Shown here: positions 61,881 to 64,000 of the stretch, piece after piece | Position numbering within the stretch: position 1 is the first letter of the stretch | Layout: every line of letters starts with the position of its first letter | Assembly: GCF_018139145.2 (NCBI RefSeq) | Contig: NC_059500.1 | Coordinates: 38,483,437 to 38,547,436, forward strand | Source of the DNA: Gymnogyps californianus | Taxonomy: Eukaryota > Chordata > Aves > Accipitriformes > Cathartidae | Direction: 5' to 3' | Length of the DNA: 64,000 nucleotides | Position numbers and translations under genes: made by a program | The notes under the pieces: generated by a model | The model's database searches: none | What the model saw: the letters and a program-made list of their open reading frames with translations, nothing else | What the model was told of the DNA's origin: nothing

Positions 61881-64000
61881 CATACAGGGAAAAAATGGCC
61901 GTGCTCTCATCATGAGTCACAGTTTAAGATCATTCAAGTTCACATTACCACAAGAGAGGAATGTAATAACAGACTGTGGCTGTACTGGTGTATGACTATT
62001 GCTGAGGGAGTGTAGTTCAGTGATGTTGACTTTATATCAACTTGAAGGACATTCTAGAGCTTGACGTTCGTACTTCCATTGCTGCAGTAAAGGCAGTGAT
62101 GTTCAGATAGTTTTGATGCCAATGTCAGCAGACTCAGCCAAAGTTATTTCATGTACTTTTTGTTATACTGTGAACTTGATGTCTCTGGCATTGACTTGCT
62201 ACCTTTAGGCATCTCTTCAGATAGCCTTGTTATGGGCATCTGGTAATATCCCGAGTAAAGACAGTAATAAAAGCAGACAGCTGAAGCATTTTACCTAACA
62301 CTACCTGACTTTGGATGGCAAAAAAAACTTCAACCAACCAAACAATAAGAAAAAAACCCCTACCACCAAAAAAACCCTATGCAAGAAATGCCAGCATATT
62401 AAGGTCCTATGGAATTGAGAAGGTAGTAAGGAAGAGGTGTGTGAAGAAACACGTTCATGTTCTTACTTAACTTGTCTTTTCTATAAGTATTATGAAAAGA
62501 GTGAACTCTTCTCCACCATATTTGATGTACTCTGAAGTCTAACCTAAATATTATTGCTACCATTTGTACTACAAGCATAATTAGTTGCCTCCATAGCAGA
62601 GACCATGTTGACAAGATTTGTCCTGATAACTTCTCATGTGTTCAGAGAAGCCAACAGATCAAACTTGAGGGATGCAGAATATTTCTGTCCTTAAGTGCTG
62701 AAAGGCTTGAAGCACTGAGCTATTGCAGGATTTCAAGTAGAATGCAGAGCTGTTCTAGTCTGTTTGATATGTTTGATATCTTTTAAGCAATTTTTTTCAG
62801 TCTCAGAAGGTGGAATTGGGTAAATAAAGGAAGCTATATAAATGAATACCTAGTCAAGAGTAAAAGCCATTTTGACATTTTTAACACCCAGTTTAAACTG
62901 CCTAGTCACAGCTAAATGTGTAATTTAAAACTCATAAAACTTATATAAAATTATTTGCATTGAATAGTAATTACTGTACACAAATGATCTGGAGAGCAGT
63001 AATTATTTACAGAAGAAATTAGTAAATTAGTTAAAATAATAAAGATCTAATGATTTAGTGAACTAGTTGCTGACAACCAACAAAACATGCAAAGTGTTCT
63101 GAATAAATTATTTTTGAATTATCATCAGCTCTTATGTTTGGTTTGATGGTTAAGTGGAACAGCTGTATTTACAAAATAGTTTTTCTTTACAAATGGAGTA
63201 GAAGCAGGAAAAGTGACCAAGAATCCTCAAATACTTGAATATTTTGGGGGTGACACAAATAGAAGTTCTGAAGATATTATTAGATTCCCTCACTGTGATA
63301 TTTTGTTGCAGGCTCAAGCTTTTTTTTTTTTTTCATTTCAGATCAGTTTTGGTGGTGCTTTTCACCAACCAAATGGCAATACCTTATGATTTCAAATAGT
63401 GAGATGCAATATTTAGTAGAAGTTTTCATGAAGTTTGAAAAAAAGTACATGCATTCTAACTATTGAGAACTGTTTGCAGTACTCTTTCAGGAGAAAAATA
63501 TTTATCTATTACCGAGCAAACTCTGACTGGGTTACTAACGTGAAAATCCTTCTTAATCTTGTTTCACAAAAATCTTTTATATCACATTATTGAACATGAT
63601 TTCCCACTCCTATTATGTTATCTATCCAACAAGATTAAACAAATCTTTCCTGAGTTACTACAATTTTAGGACCATAGAGCACAGTTTAGAGACCTGCTTG
63701 TTCGCTATTATGTCTTCTTATGTCTTATTCAGAACTGCTTTGATAGTGGGCACTGTAGAAATATGTGGGTGGCTCAGCAGAAAATAAGTCTGTCAAAAAT
63801 AACTATGTCCAAATTGACTCTCCACCAAATGGGCAGTAAGAACTTACCTAATCAGCATTGCTCTTAATTCTTTAGTCATTCTTATCAAGAAGAAACTTTA
63901 CAGTAACTCGTAACAGTAAGAACTTACTTAATCTTTCCTTGGTGCTGTTTCAATGGGATTGAGTGGCATAGGAGCTTTCTAATGGAGTTTGTAAAAGAAA
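61881..64000. other. Unique AT-rich non-coding DNA
   Basis: No gene or repeat element identified. A run of 12-13 T at about 63320 is followed by tcatttcag, which looks like a splice acceptor, but no matching exon could be defined. A 20-bp segment (cagtaagaacttac followed by c/t and taatc) occurs twice, at about 63833 and 63914. Confidence 0.5.

Noticed and set aside
63826..63935. Twice-repeated motif resembling a minus-strand splice donor (ggtaagt)
   Set aside because: No exon, acceptor or open frame can be tied to it. A 20-bp repeat alone is weak.
1..64000. CRISPR arrays, bacterial operons, phage or plasmid systems
   Set aside because: The sequence is vertebrate (avian) with retroelements. 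The repeats found are microsatellites, CR1 and LTRs, with no spaced direct-repeat array.

Overview
The window reads as bird nuclear DNA: AT-rich, CpG-poor, gene-poor intergenic or intronic sequence from a large chromosome. The avian assignment rests on the repeats. There are seven CR1 LINE copies, some with the typical CR1 3' ends (ATTCTATGA / ATTCTGTG type tails), and an LTR family of about 580 bp that is common in birds. I see no intact host gene, no tRNA or rRNA gene and no CRISPR. The longest uninterrupted frames (135-147 codons outside repeats) look like chance. No bacterial- or phage-type system is present, and I could not find a new biological system. What is unusual here is the repeat architecture.

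Layout. 1-12.9 kb: unique AT-rich DNA with two minus-strand solo LTRs (3982-4557 and 5062-5641, each with its own 5-bp target-site duplication) and a minus-strand CR1 3' fragment (8212-8758). 12.9-16.1 kb: a coding-like remnant, then an unusual CR1 that keeps an ORF1 esterase remnant, the ORF2 endonuclease region and the extreme 3' end, but has lost the reverse-transcriptase part. A 701-bp solo LTR is inserted exactly between its ORF1 and ORF2 parts. 16.1-29.8 kb: unique DNA with a (GGGGAA)n array, an 18-nt G run and a plus-strand CR1 3' fragment (20410-21270). 503 bp of this CR1 are, by eye, identical in inverted orientation to the copy at 8.2 kb. 29.8-30.4 kb: a third minus-strand solo LTR. 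32.5-33.2 kb: a degraded coding-like stretch ending in a perfect 24-bp palindrome. 33-46 kb: almost repeat-free AT-rich DNA.

46.5-47.4 kb: a minus-strand endogenous retrovirus gag/protease/pol remnant with a damaged protease active site. 49.7-50.4 kb: a very CpG-rich 694-bp solo LTR (TSD ggagg) that splits an open frame. 53.4-54.9 kb: an LTR followed by a tRNA-Lys-type primer-binding site and an ERV leader carrying eleven tandem units of about 49 bp. 55.7-61.9 kb: three more minus-strand CR1 fragments, the last with a decayed RT motif, plus another degraded coding-like stretch near 59 kb.

The coordinates of LTRs and TSDs were read directly from the sequence. Family names and the tRNA assignment come from general knowledge of avian repeats and retroviral primer sites and were not searched. 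Identity of the two CR1 copies was compared by eye and should be confirmed by alignment.
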